Of a stretch of 64,000 bases of DNA, positions 16,701 to 25,447 are shown piece after piece. The notes under the pieces are model-generated. The model did not search any database and was not told the origin of the DNA. It saw only the letters and a program-made list of their open reading frames with translations. Position 1 is the first letter of the stretch; each line of letters opens with the position of its first letter. The position numbers and the translations under genes are program-made. Source of the stretch: Colimorpha_A sp900556615 (GTDB taxonomy: Bacteria > Bacillota > Clostridia > Oscillospirales > CAG-272); NCBI GenBank assembly GCA_963598415.1, contig CAVBUH010000042.1, forward strand, positions 1 to 64,000, given 5' to 3'.

Positions 16701-17252
16701 ATGAAGGTTAACAGAATAATTTCGATCACTTTGTCCGTCATACTGATGGTGACACTTCTATGTTCGAATGTATCTGCCAATGAGTTACCAATGCCCCGTG
16801 CCTCAACCGATATTTTCCGTACGCCCGAAATGACCGCTGGTGAGGAATGGTCGGGATATGCAGAAGATGAAGTTCATGACTTGGTGTGTAGCAAAGACAG
16901 CTTAAGCGGCGAGGATATTAACATCTATTTTTATGCCACAGGAGTAGGTTTGTCAGAAGACTTTTCTCGGGACACATCTAGAACTGGGCTGATAACTGTT
17001 AAAGATGACGATCCTGGTTCAAACCCTAATGAAGTCTTGTTTACTCGTACTGGAACTTTTAGCGAAGAAAATGGCATATATCGTATGAGAGAGTGGAGTT
17101 CTCGGTCTGATGTTAACACAGAAGAAGTAGAGGATAACGATACTTTGGAGTTATACATTCTTGTGTATATTCAAACGAAACTTGATGACCATTCGACATA
17201 CATTCCTGCAAACTTCCTTGCGTATAGGTTCGTGACTACATACACTACTTAA
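16701..17252 (+). CDS. unknown secreted protein
   Basis: This 183-residue protein has a clear signal peptide (MKVNRIISITLSVILMVTLL, cleavage likely after SNVSA at residue 26). The mature part is acidic, predicted beta-rich, without Cys after the signal, and matches no family I know. CGGAGG precedes ATG 16701. It is followed after 14 bases by a lipoprotein and then two ABC transporters, so it may be a substrate or extracellular partner of that machinery. Confidence 0.6.
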   Translation: MKVNRIISITLSVILMVTLLCSNVSANELPMPRASTDIFRTPEMTAGEEWSGYAEDEVHDLVCSKDSLSGEDINIYFYATGVGLSEDFSRDTSRTGLITVKDDDPGSNPNEVLFTRTGTFSEENGIYRMREWSSRSDVNTEEVEDNDTLELYILVYIQTKLDDHSTYIPANFLAYRFVTTYTT

Positions 17253-17266
17253 TTTTGGGGATTAAA

Positions 17267-18202
17267 ATGAAAACACATCGTTATTCTCTTCTATCGTTGT
17301 TATTTATCCTTCTATTGATTTTTTCTGCGTGCAGTTCGAGTTCTTCAAACGAAACTGAATCTAGCCAAGCCGAATCTAGATTACGCTATCGCATGGCATT
17401 CCATATTGCTGATGACGGTTGGGTGTATGTTTTTGCTAATCAATATATCTTTGGCGATTTTGACTACAGTTCTCAGAACAATAGTCGTTACCCTTTCAGT
17501 TTCAGAGGAATTAATCTTCGATATCGCTATGATGAAGGTTATACGGAGTCGTTTGAGGATACCGATTCCAACGGAAATAAGGTTACCAAAACGGTTCTAC
17601 AATCTACCTTGATTCTTGGGTATTCGGATTCTCAAAGTGAACGTCACGATATGGATAAAATCGCTGAGTATCTTGGGTATAAGCGAGAGGGATCTCACTT
17701 AACAACCAGTGAACTTCTTGCGCTGACAGCAGAGGATTTGAATTTCGAATATATTGATGCCGAGATGTTCCTTGATTTGATGCATGAATGCCTGACCTCG
17801 GAAAGCGATCCTCATGGTGGTTACACGGGTATTCCTTCATGGGCACTCTTTACTGAGCCACAATATATTGACAATTATAAGTTTCAAATTGGATTGATTG
17901 GCGGTTTCGGACGTGTAGAAGTGCTTATGTTTGATGTGCTCTATCGAACCGGTGATGGTCTGACCGACTATGTTCAGCTCTATGATCTCGTGAAAAATGG
18001 AGAAGCTAGCGAGGAACAGATTCAACTTCTCAATGCACTTCAAGAGATAGAACGCGGTATCGTAGAGAATAACGATCTTCAGTTCAAGCGCGATGAGTTT
18101 GAGGATGAAGTGATCGACGATGTTGCTTTCTCTCGCCTCTACGTTATGCTCAAAAATATTATGGAGCTTAACTATGGGCAGTATGTTGTTTCCCCACAAT
18201 AA
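17267..18202 (+). CDS. unknown lipoprotein
   Basis: This 311-residue protein has a lipoprotein signal with lipobox FSAC at about residues 18-21, so it is anchored to the outer face of the membrane. A Ser-rich linker leads to a domain rich in Asp, Tyr and Phe. No family is recognised. It lies between the secreted protein and two ABC-FtsX fusions, which often work with an outer lipoprotein in lantibiotic immunity, export or envelope-stress modules. A strong terminator follows. Confidence 0.6.
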   Translation: MKTHRYSLLSLLFILLLIFSACSSSSSNETESSQAESRLRYRMAFHIADDGWVYVFANQYIFGDFDYSSQNNSRYPFSFRGINLRYRYDEGYTESFEDTDSNGNKVTKTVLQSTLILGYSDSQSERHDMDKIAEYLGYKREGSHLTTSELLALTAEDLNFEYIDAEMFLDLMHECLTSESDPHGGYTGIPSWALFTEPQYIDNYKFQIGLIGGFGRVEVLMFDVLYRTGDGLTDYVQLYDLVKNGEASEEQIQLLNALQEIERGIVENNDLQFKRDEFEDEVIDDVAFSRLYVMLKNIMELNYGQYVVSPQ

Positions 18203-18212
18203 CTAACCAAAG

Positions 18213-18250
18213 AAGCCTCGGTTTCGGTGCATACCGAGCCGAGGCTTTTC
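18213..18250 (+). terminator. intrinsic terminator between lipoprotein and transporter
   Basis: AAGCCTCGG (18213-18221) pairs with CCGAGGCTT (18239-18247) with an inner TCGGT/ACCGA stem, followed by TTCCC. It would limit transporter expression relative to the lipoprotein. Confidence 0.75.
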
Positions 18251-18275
18251 CCATTTCAACTAACGAGGAATTAAA

Positions 18276-20192
18276 ATGATTGTTTGCGAAAACGTGAATA
18301 AACAGTACGGTAAGCAAGTCGTTCTTTCTGATTTTTCTTGCCGTTTTGAAAATACCGGATTCTATTTGCTTTACGGCGAAAGCGGAAGCGGTAAAACCAC
18401 ACTTATCAATATCCTGTCGGGGCTGATTCCCTTTGACGGAGAAAAGATCACCGTCAACGATAGTGAATTTAATTCTATCGTTAATCTATCCGAGGCAGGG
18501 CTTGATTTCGACTACATTACCCAAGATTCATTCTTTGCCGATTTTCTAACCGTTTCTGAAAATCTTAGTCTAATCTCCGACGACAAAGACAAAATTGATG
18601 AGGTACTGTTACAATTCGGGCTTTCGGGTGCAGCAGATCAGTCTCCGTCTACGCTTTCAGGAGGCGAGCGCCAGCGGTTATCCATCGCACGTGCGTGCCT
18701 CTCAAAAAAGAGAATATTGTTCCTTGATGAGCCGACGGCATCCTTGGATGAAGCCAATAAAATTGCCATCTTTGAATTGTTAAATAAACTAAAGAAAGAC
18801 ACTCTTATTATCTGTTCTTCCCATGACAGTATTGCTAAGAACTACGCTGATGAAATCATAACCTTTCAAAAATGCACCGAAACAAAAGATTTCATTCGTA
18901 ACGCATCATCCGATATCGTTAAGCACGATAGCATTCAAAGGAGTAAGGAGAAAAAAACATCAGTTGGAAAATACCTATTAAAATGGTTTGCCTCCAAGAA
19001 AAGAAATCGTCGCGCTGAACTGAAATTCAGTGTTTTTTTGACGCTTGCTATCATGCTTATCTTGCTTGGGGATCTTCCTTCCCATAAGCAGGATATGAAC
19101 TACGAATACAGTTACCGTGTCAATGCGCTGACATTGAAGGTTCACGCCAAGGAAGCAACCGACTATGATACTCTTTGTAATATGGAGAAGGTTAAAAAGG
19201 TCGTTTTGTCCTATGCCGGAAGTACTCCCGATGGAATAAACCACGACAATGTCGATCCGGATGCAACATTGCCTTTGCCGGAACACGAGTTGTCCCTATA
19301 TACCCTTCCGTTTGAGAGCGAATATTTCAATTTGACCGATAAGATTGTGTATGGCAGTTACTTTACTGACGAAAATCAGGTGCTACTTTCCTATGAAGAA
19401 GCGGAGAAACTAAGCCCGGGGAACCATAAGGCTCTTATCGGAAGCACCATAACAAAGAATATCTATTCTCTTGGTAATGTTCGCTTTGAGATTGTCGGTG
19501 TTTTGGACGAGCTTAACACCTTTGAGCAGAAGTATTTCCTTTCACTTGGCATGGATTATGATTCCATATATTTTAACAGTAAGCTCACGGATCGTTTTAT
19601 TCAATCCCATGATTATTATATGGAGAACCAGCGCACCTATTATCTCTATTTTGACTCATACCGTGACCTGTCCGATTACTACAACGAATACTTTGAGAAA
19701 TTTGAGGACGACTATGAGCATCTCAGTATCAGTTCACGTCTGAATGCAGGACGGGACAATGATACCATCCTCATGTTGGGAACCGTTCTTGTACCGCTTT
19801 CCATTTTCATTGCCATATTCACCGTGCTTTTCTATTCCACATTGTTGAAAACAGAGATTACCTATAATCATCGTTTTATTGCTGTCTTTGAATATTCCGG
19901 CTATTCCAAGAAAAAAGTTGTTTCCTCTTTTGTTGCAATTCACATATTGCGACTGCTTCTTATGTCTGTAATCTCCTTTGCGATTGCCTATCTCATTACA
20001 GAAGCCGTTAATATCGTAAACAGAAAGATCGTCTTTATCGGATTCCAGTTATTTACGCTAAATCTACCCTTGATGCTGATCTTCCTTCTGTTTGTCGTTC
20101 TTCTGTCTTTTGCTTGTATATCCGTTTCGCTCCATCGCGTGAAGATTGCGAGTTGGTACGATAATCTGATTCGTCAACGCGACTTACTGTGA
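18276..20192 (+). CDS. ABC transporter, ATPase fused to FtsX/MacB-type permease (1)
   Basis: This 638-residue protein has an N-terminal ATPase with Walker A YGESGSGKTT (about residue 35), signature LSGGERQRLSIARA (about 127) and Walker B ILFLDEPTASLDEA (about 147). It is followed by a permease with four membrane segments (near 252-270, 505-525, 553-573 and 605-625) and a large outer domain between the first and second. This is the MacB/FtsX topology, in which mechanical movement acts on outer-face peptides or proteins rather than moving solute through a pore. It is paired with a second fusion directly downstream, so the two may form a heterodimer. Confidence 0.85.
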   Translation: MIVCENVNKQYGKQVVLSDFSCRFENTGFYLLYGESGSGKTTLINILSGLIPFDGEKITVNDSEFNSIVNLSEAGLDFDYITQDSFFADFLTVSENLSLISDDKDKIDEVLLQFGLSGAADQSPSTLSGGERQRLSIARACLSKKRILFLDEPTASLDEANKIAIFELLNKLKKDTLIICSSHDSIAKNYADEIITFQKCTETKDFIRNASSDIVKHDSIQRSKEKKTSVGKYLLKWFASKKRNRRAELKFSVFLTLAIMLILLGDLPSHKQDMNYEYSYRVNALTLKVHAKEATDYDTLCNMEKVKKVVLSYAGSTPDGINHDNVDPDATLPLPEHELSLYTLPFESEYFNLTDKIVYGSYFTDENQVLLSYEEAEKLSPGNHKALIGSTITKNIYSLGNVRFEIVGVLDELNTFEQKYFLSLGMDYDSIYFNSKLTDRFIQSHDYYMENQRTYYLYFDSYRDLSDYYNEYFEKFEDDYEHLSISSRLNAGRDNDTILMLGTVLVPLSIFIAIFTVLFYSTLLKTEITYNHRFIAVFEYSGYSKKKVVSSFVAIHILRLLLMSVISFAIAYLITEAVNIVNRKIVFIGFQLFTLNLPLMLIFLLFVVLLSFACISVSLHRVKIASWYDNLIRQRDLL

Positions 20193-20203
20193 GGTATCCG
20201 ACC

Positions 20204-22081
20204 ATGATTCTATCAATTAAAAACATTGAAAAAGAATATGACAGACCGGTCTTGAAGAATATATCCTATTCTTTTGCTGCCGGAAAACTATATGTTATAA
20301 AAGGCGTAAGCGGCTGCGGAAAAAGTACCCTCTTAAACATTTTGGGTGGAATCGAAACGGCTTTTTCGGGTGAAATACTGTTAGACGAGGAACCGTTCAT
20401 AAAAAACACCGATATACAGCAAAATACTTGTGGTTATATATATCAACAAAGCTTACTGCTTTCGGAAATTACTGTACGAGACAATCTCCTGTTGATTCGT
20501 AATGACACGGAACGCATCGAGGGTTTATGTAAAGATCTCGGTTTGTCTTCGCTTCTTGACAAACGCCCTGATGAGCTATCGGGCGGGGAACGTCAAAGAG
20601 TTGCCATCGTCCGTGCCTTGCTGAACAATCCCAAAATATTGCTTGCAGACGAGCCAACGGCCTCCCTTGATGATGGCAATTCCATGAAGATTGCTGAAAC
20701 GATTGCCAATCTTCGTTCAGACAACCGAATCATTATTGTTGCAACGCATGAGCATTGCTTCGATGAGCTTGCCGATGAGATTATTGATCTTCGGTACGGT
20801 ATCATTGATAATGTCGAAACCTTCCATCGAGCAAAAGAAAGCACGGAAGTATCGCCCGACGTTATCAGTACAAAGAAAGTAAAGCCAATAAGCTCCGTCG
20901 GGTATAACCGAAAGCGAGGAAAGAAGCAACTTCGTGTTTCTGCCATTCTTCCGTATGCCTTGATTCTCCTGCTTATCATGCTTGTTTCAACATTGCAGAA
21001 TTGCTTTTATGATGAGTACTTTAATTTTATTAAGGATTCTTATCCGGTGGATGCTTTTAATCTGCAACGTGGTCGTTACGAGTCTGCACCCGATTCGGAA
21101 TATAAGAAAAACATTCAGGTTTATGAGGATTACAGAGCTACCGAAGGAGAGACAACAGCATACTATCTTTCAGAACAGCGGGACAGCGTTCTTTCTATAG
21201 ACGATATGTTGGAATATGGCAGCTTTCCCGATACCGAAAATGAGGTTATCGTCAGCATCGGATATGTCTTATCTATGCTTGACAACACCGTTCCTGTAGG
21301 GGAACATATTGGAGAAACGATAACCTTTTGTGACCGAGAATTTACCATAAGCGGAATCTTGTATAAAGTGGATCGCTCGATTGACTTTGACCAAGGGGCA
21401 AGAAATGAGGATTTCTATCGATATCTGTTCTCGGATTCCTACTACAGATACCTTGAAAAAACGAATGGAATTTTCCTCTTCATTCCATATGAAACGATTA
21501 AATCCTTCGGCACACCTGTCGAGGACAAAGAGGAGATTCGTTGCGTTTACAGAGGCTTGTTTGATGATGAAGCATCGTATTCTGCCATTCGAGATATTGC
21601 AAGTCCCAAAAACGCTTATCCCGGATCATCGATTGCTGAAAATTTTACCATCAACGTGTTTGAAACCATCGTTAGAGATGCGCAGTCCTCTATTGATCTT
21701 ATAACGATTATCGTATACGGTATTTTGATCGTTTGCTTTATTATAGCTTGCATCTTTGTAAGCTCACAGGTACAAATCGAGTTATTCTACCGCAGAAAAG
21801 AACTTGGATTTCTTCAGATCTTTGGCATTAAGAAAAAACGTGTCAAAAAGCTTGTAATGACAGGCTATATATTAAAGATTTTGTATTCCGTTGTATTCTC
21901 ACTTGTTATGTATAGTCTGTGCTTGGTAGCTTACGGTATTGTAACAGGGCGTTTGATACTGTTCAACTTTATTCACGCACCATTGCTTATTCTGCTGATT
22001 GTTGCCTTCTATCTTTGGTCTGTCCTTCGGTCGACAACCAAATTTTTGAAAAAAAGCACGATAGAACTAATAACTGCATAA
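20204..22081 (+). CDS. ABC transporter, ATPase fused to FtsX/MacB-type permease (2)
   Basis: This 625-residue second fusion has Walker A KGVSGCGKST, signature LSGGERQRVAIVRA, Walker B ILLADEPTASLDDG and four membrane segments with a large extracytoplasmic loop after the first. The ATG at 20204 is preferred over GTG 20189 because GAGGT at 20191-20195, overlapping the stop of the first transporter, is well spaced for it. Divergent from its neighbour outside the ATPase motifs, it is probably the other half of a heterodimer. Substrate unknown; bacteriocin or antimicrobial-peptide handling is the commonest role of this layout. Confidence 0.85.
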   Translation: MILSIKNIEKEYDRPVLKNISYSFAAGKLYVIKGVSGCGKSTLLNILGGIETAFSGEILLDEEPFIKNTDIQQNTCGYIYQQSLLLSEITVRDNLLLIRNDTERIEGLCKDLGLSSLLDKRPDELSGGERQRVAIVRALLNNPKILLADEPTASLDDGNSMKIAETIANLRSDNRIIIVATHEHCFDELADEIIDLRYGIIDNVETFHRAKESTEVSPDVISTKKVKPISSVGYNRKRGKKQLRVSAILPYALILLLIMLVSTLQNCFYDEYFNFIKDSYPVDAFNLQRGRYESAPDSEYKKNIQVYEDYRATEGETTAYYLSEQRDSVLSIDDMLEYGSFPDTENEVIVSIGYVLSMLDNTVPVGEHIGETITFCDREFTISGILYKVDRSIDFDQGARNEDFYRYLFSDSYYRYLEKTNGIFLFIPYETIKSFGTPVEDKEEIRCVYRGLFDDEASYSAIRDIASPKNAYPGSSIAENFTINVFETIVRDAQSSIDLITIIVYGILIVCFIIACIFVSSQVQIELFYRRKELGFLQIFGIKKKRVKKLVMTGYILKILYSVVFSLVMYSLCLVAYGIVTGRLILFNFIHAPLLILLIVAFYLWSVLRSTTKFLKKSTIELITA

Positions 22082-22536
22082 AAATTCGTTGCTAATATTC
22101 CTCTCGTTATCGGTCTGATTGAATACGCATTGCTGATTTAAGGGCCATCTTTCGTAACGAAGTTTGTGAAGAAAACTTGCTACGATTTATAACACATCAC
22201 GTCAGGCAGTAATGTCTGGCGTGATTTTCGTAACGAAATGTTTTCATTTTAGATCGAAAAAATTATGGCTGAGACCTTGACGATTGACTCAAAATCGATT
22301 ATATTATACATGAACTCAAAAAATATGAAGGAAACATTCAAAACAAAACTCAGTAGAACTTTCGAAGTTATGTGTTTCCTTCCGCATACAGCAACAGCAG
22401 CACTTATCTTCGGATAGGTGCTTTTTTGTACCTTGTTTTTGTTCTCCGACAAGCAAGGAGCTTGTTATGGAGTCAAAATAAATTACCAAAATTTCATCAT
22501 ATGAAGGAGAGTATCTAAATGAAAAGACTTTAAAAA
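22082..22536. other. non-coding stretch with two terminator hairpins
   Basis: No gene is visible. Stem 22197-22208/22213-22224 (TCACGTCAGGCA with TGTCTGGCGTGA, loop GTAA) is followed by TTTTCG, and stem 22399-22408/22413-22422 (AGCACTTATC/GATAGGTGCT, loop TTCG) by five T; both are good plus-strand terminators. TTCGTAACGAA occurs at 22151-22161 and again at 22227-22237. Confidence 0.7.
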
Positions 22537-22835
22537 ATGGGAAACCTTCTGTCCGATGGCTTTAAGGACAGACAGAGGGTGACACGGAAAGATCTGATAA
22601 CGTCGGTTACGGATAGTGTCACAATTCCCTGAGAACACGGCAGGCATAGAAGTTAATGTCTGCAACCTTGACGCACCAAGGGAAGCCCAACTGCACGGTG
22701 ACAACAACGGAATATCTGCAACAGCAAAGGAATGATGCAACGACAGTCGGCAACAGCCTAGAGCAGCGCAACAGCGAAGCACAGCAGAGCCGAGAGAAGA
22801 AGGCAACGGCAAAGACGATCGCAGACGAAAAATGA
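22537..22835 (+). pseudogene. decayed gene with at least two frameshifts
   Basis: Three consecutive frames with sensible codon use join into one protein: MGNLLSDGFKDRQRVTRKDL...VTIP in frame 1 (22537-22634), ENTAGIEVNVCNLDAPREAQ then LHGDNNG in a second, and EYLQQQRNDATTVGNSLEQR...ADEK in the third to TGA 22833-22835. One-base shifts near 22630 and 22705 explain the breaks. The TGA overlaps the next ATG (ATGA), as in an operon. I do not recognise the family; it is rich in Gln/Asn/Lys at the C-terminus. Confidence 0.5.
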
Positions 22836-23161
22836 CTTATGCAACAGAACTCAACAGCCAAGTCCAAATCAACAACCAAGAGCATCGACCCAAGCCCAAG
22901 CAACGGCAAATGAAAGATCTGTCCCAACTTCAAGATGAGCACGAGGAAATTGCCGAGACACAGAAAACGCAGACGAAAATGTATCTTAACCCTATTGTCA
23001 CAACAACAGCAAAGTGCGGAACCACCTGTATCGGTGTAGACGAAAATCGGATAGCATTTACGCTCGCAGACTGCGGTAGTCTGCTGACCAAAATCCCGTT
23101 TTCGTACAGAAGTTTAAGGAATTTTAATCGTTATGAAAATCCCCACCGAACGATACCTTAG
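22832..23161 (+). CDS. possible remnant ORF, unknown
   Basis: This 109-codon ORF starts in an ATGA overlap with the decayed gene. The first 60 residues are polar (Gln, Lys, Glu) and the rest has two Cys. There is no ribosome site, and it overlaps by 29 bases a short ORF with better signals. It may be a remnant of a second decayed operon gene rather than a working gene. Confidence 0.3.
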   Translation: MTYATELNSQVQINNQEHRPKPKQRQMKDLSQLQDEHEEIAETQKTQTKMYLNPIVTTTAKCGTTCIGVDENRIAFTLADCGSLLTKIPFSYRSLRNFNRYENPHRTIP

Positions 23162-23303
23162 TTGGGGGTATCGTGGCGATCTATGGTCGTTGATCGGTGA
23201 CGTGCGTGAGGTATATTATTCCTCCACTCTCATTTTGGGAGCAAGCACCGCGGAGCACTTCGGTGGCTCCATAGTACTCACCTTATGGGAAAATCAAATA
23301 TGA
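23133..23303 (+). CDS. candidate 56-residue protein
   Basis: The ORF reads MKIPTERYLSWGYRGDLWSL at its start and ends LWENQI. AAGGA (23117-23121) lies 11 bases before the ATG. Aromatic-rich, no signal peptide. It begins inside the preceding ORF and ends next to the iteron-like repeats, so it could encode a repeat-binding factor, but there is no motif to support that. Confidence 0.35.
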   Translation: MKIPTERYLSWGYRGDLWSLIGDVREVYYSSTLILGASTAEHFGGSIVLTLWENQI

Positions 23304-23313
23304 TACTTGTTTT

Positions 23314-23820
23314 GAAATGATAGATGTTGTACTTATCGAAATGACATATGACAGTCGTATCGAGATGATATATGCCTCTCGTTTCGATAGGGCAACAGTT
23401 TCTTTGAGACCGCAGGTCATAAAGAAACTGTTGCCGGAGCCTGCGCAGGAGTGGCTTACGTCAAGGCAAAATCGTGCCCGTTTCGTAGGTTCAGGCAAGA
23501 AACAAGCATAAACAGAATGTGAATGTCAATGGGGATACTATGCCTTGACGTAAGCTCTTATCGATATGACAGATGATAACCTATAATTTTGAGATGATAA
23601 AAAATGACTTTCCGCATCGAAATGATACCCCATAGATTTTTTATAGAGAGGCGTTTTTTCGCCTTCGGCGTTTCGGCTGTTTTATGTGTAATACGGACAA
23701 ACGGTATAGGCACAAGCCGTATCACACACAAAACAGTCGGCTGAAAAAGAGTCCCGTAAAGTTTAAAAATATGCTATCCTATCGAAATGATTTATGATAG
23801 TCGTATCGATATGACGGCGC
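23314..23820 (+). repeat. iteron-like repeats, consensus ATCGAAATGATATATGA
   Basis: Variants of ATCGRRATGAYATATGAY recur at about 23314, 23337, 23361, 23562, 23591, 23616, 23780 and 23804, with 23-24-base spacing inside each group and the linker AGTCGT conserved in several. Short open frames across the block are produced by the repeats. Regular repeats at one helical phase usually bind a dedicated protein, as in plasmid iterons or recombinase accessory sites. Confidence 0.6.
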
Positions 23821-23823
23821 AAA

Positions 23824-23911
23824 AATTTTGGTCACAAGGATAATTTTCGTCAATAGAATAATTTTGGTTACGAGCATAAAAGTAGTAATGAAATGATTTT
23901 GGTCAACAAGA
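23824..23911 (+). repeat. tandem 18-bp repeats
   Basis: Three contiguous 18-base units (23824-23841, 23842-23859, 23860-23877) follow AATTTTGGTCACAAGGAT with a few changes, and a fourth related unit lies at 23894-23911. They sit between the iteron-like block and the tyrosine recombinase gene and may be its binding sites. The rest of 23304-24157 has no gene I can support. Confidence 0.65.
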
Positions 23912-24157
23912 TCGCGCAGGTGGAAGATTGCTCTCCCATCCGTGCGGTCTTGTTTTTTCGTCAGCAAACAAGAAAAGTAACTTTTCTTGAAACTCGCACC
24001 AAAATTCCGTATGTTATAGATGCACGGTCCTTCTAAACGAAAATCCATACAACGCAGATACCTCTTCGATCCTCACCTCACTTATTACATACATAGGACG
24101 AGCGAAAATATCCGGAGTTTTCGTAAGTTCAATCTATTAGAAAGGAGGTTAATGCCA

Positions 24158-25108
24158 ATGGGCGAAAAATTCACAGGTGGGGATAAGCTGATACAACAGA
24201 CGAACGCATTAAAAAGAAATACCAACGAAAAAAGCTTCAAGACCATATCAACCTATAGTTATAACATAAACCCGTTCTGTCGCTTCGCATTTGATAAATT
24301 TCACCTACAGAAAATCAGCAACATAGAAGGCAAACATATTCGCGCTTACGTTAAACATATGCAGGAGCAAGGTCTCTCGCCGTCTACTATTAAGTCAAGA
24401 CTGTCCGCCATTCGCTTCTTTCACAGATTAGCCGGCGGTAAAAAGCGTCTGCCTGACAATAAGGAATTGGGTTTGGAAAAACGAAAGGTAGGCACAGAGG
24501 ACAGAGCGTGGACGGTTGAAGAAGTAAAAGCCGGTATGGAAGTTGCAAAGAATATGGGTCGCATTGATGCTTATCACGCTATCGGTATCGGTTATGCTTT
24601 TGGCTTGAGAGTCGAAGAAATCTGTCGCGTAAGATTGGAAGACGTTGAAAAGGCCTTGACCAATGACGGTTTGAGAGTAAAAGGTAAAGGCGGTCAGATT
24701 CGCATTGTTCCCGTTGAAGTAGAGGTTCAGAAGGATCTTCTGAAGTATCTTTACAACTACGCTCGCAACAATCATTTATTGCCTCGCGATTATATCATTA
24801 GCCGTAACGAAAAGGGCGGAGTGGAAAGACAGATCGATTCACTTGAAAACTGGATGTACACCAATCGTCACAAGTTTACGATGAAGAATCGTCAAGACGA
24901 AGTAAGGGACGGAAAGAAGCCGAGAAGCAAGGATTTGACCTGGCACGGACTTCGGTACAAGAGAGCGCAAGAGCAGTATGCCATGTATGAAGCCGAAGGA
25001 CGCAAAAATCCCAAGCTTATGACCAGTGAGATCTTAGGGCATCACAGAACCGATATCACAAATGTCTATCTCGCAGAATTACCGCAGGGTAAGAAAAATC
25101 AAGAGTAA
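24158..25108 (+). CDS. tyrosine recombinase of the 10.8-kb element
   Basis: This 316-residue recombinase has a SAM-like core-binding domain (about residues 20-105) and a catalytic domain with Arg in YAFGLRVEEI (about 147), a Lys hairpin VKGKGGQIRI (about 172-181), HGLRYKRA (about 265), LGHHRTDITN and the likely nucleophile in VYLAEL near the end. The ATG at 24158 is 9 bases after AAAGGAGG; ATG 24152 is too close. The C-terminal catalytic order is normal. Two unrelated recombinases (this and the serine enzyme) in one element suggest either a composite element or a role in resolution or inversion. Confidence 0.78.
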   Translation: MGEKFTGGDKLIQQTNALKRNTNEKSFKTISTYSYNINPFCRFAFDKFHLQKISNIEGKHIRAYVKHMQEQGLSPSTIKSRLSAIRFFHRLAGGKKRLPDNKELGLEKRKVGTEDRAWTVEEVKAGMEVAKNMGRIDAYHAIGIGYAFGLRVEEICRVRLEDVEKALTNDGLRVKGKGGQIRIVPVEVEVQKDLLKYLYNYARNNHLLPRDYIISRNEKGGVERQIDSLENWMYTNRHKFTMKNRQDEVRDGKKPRSKDLTWHGLRYKRAQEQYAMYEAEGRKNPKLMTSEILGHHRTDITNVYLAELPQGKKNQE

Positions 25109-25138
25109 CCAAAATTATTAGGAGGAGAACAAGAGGTT

Positions 25139-25348
25139 ATGTTGACCGAAAAGCCGTGCAACCCGACGGGAGTAACGCACAGCGATTCCGGTAATGAGCC
25201 GAAGAAGACAGCAAATAACTCCGTATGTCGCACATACGGAAATACGATAATCCGGATCAACGAGCATTTTCCCGAAAAGGGCAAATCAGCCGCAGAGCTG
25301 ATCGAAAGAACCATCCGTTACGAACAAAAGACAACGGATAGAACGTAA
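25139..25348 (+). CDS. TnpW-like transposon protein
   Basis: This 69-residue protein lies between the tyrosine recombinase and the large serine recombinase. Its C-terminal part (YGNTIIRINEHFPEKGKSAA then ELIERTIRYE) matches the short conserved core of TnpW proteins of Tn4451-type elements (a GNTxY-I-xxxF stretch then a basic helix). The N-terminal half is polar and variable. AGGAGG lies upstream at a long spacing. TnpW function is unknown; its presence supports the element type. Confidence 0.6.
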   Translation: MLTEKPCNPTGVTHSDSGNEPKKTANNSVCRTYGNTIIRINEHFPEKGKSAAELIERTIRYEQKTTDRT

Positions 25349-25370
25349 AGTTCACAAAAATATGCTGGAA

Positions 25371-25430
25371 AAACAGCCCGTGTTATGTTATAATATAACC
25401 GTAAGCAATGTATTGTAGCACGGGTTGTTT
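25371..25430 (+). promoter_or_regulatory. inverted repeat around the serine-recombinase promoter
   Basis: AAACAGCCCGTG (25371-25382) and CACGGGTTGTTT (25419-25430) form a 12-bp inverted repeat with one mismatch. TATAAT at 25389-25394 sits between the arms, just before the recombinase gene. A protein bound to both arms would control the recombinase promoter. Confidence 0.55.
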
Positions 25431-25447
25431 CAGCAGAAAGGAGTACA

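Noticed and set aside
23314..23911. CRISPR array
   Set aside because: The repeats are short, variable and spaced by conserved linkers rather than unique spacers, and there are no cas genes.
23779..24048. 89-codon minus-strand ORF with repeated VTKIILLTKI
   Set aside because: The protein repeat is only the translation of the 18-bp tandem DNA repeats.
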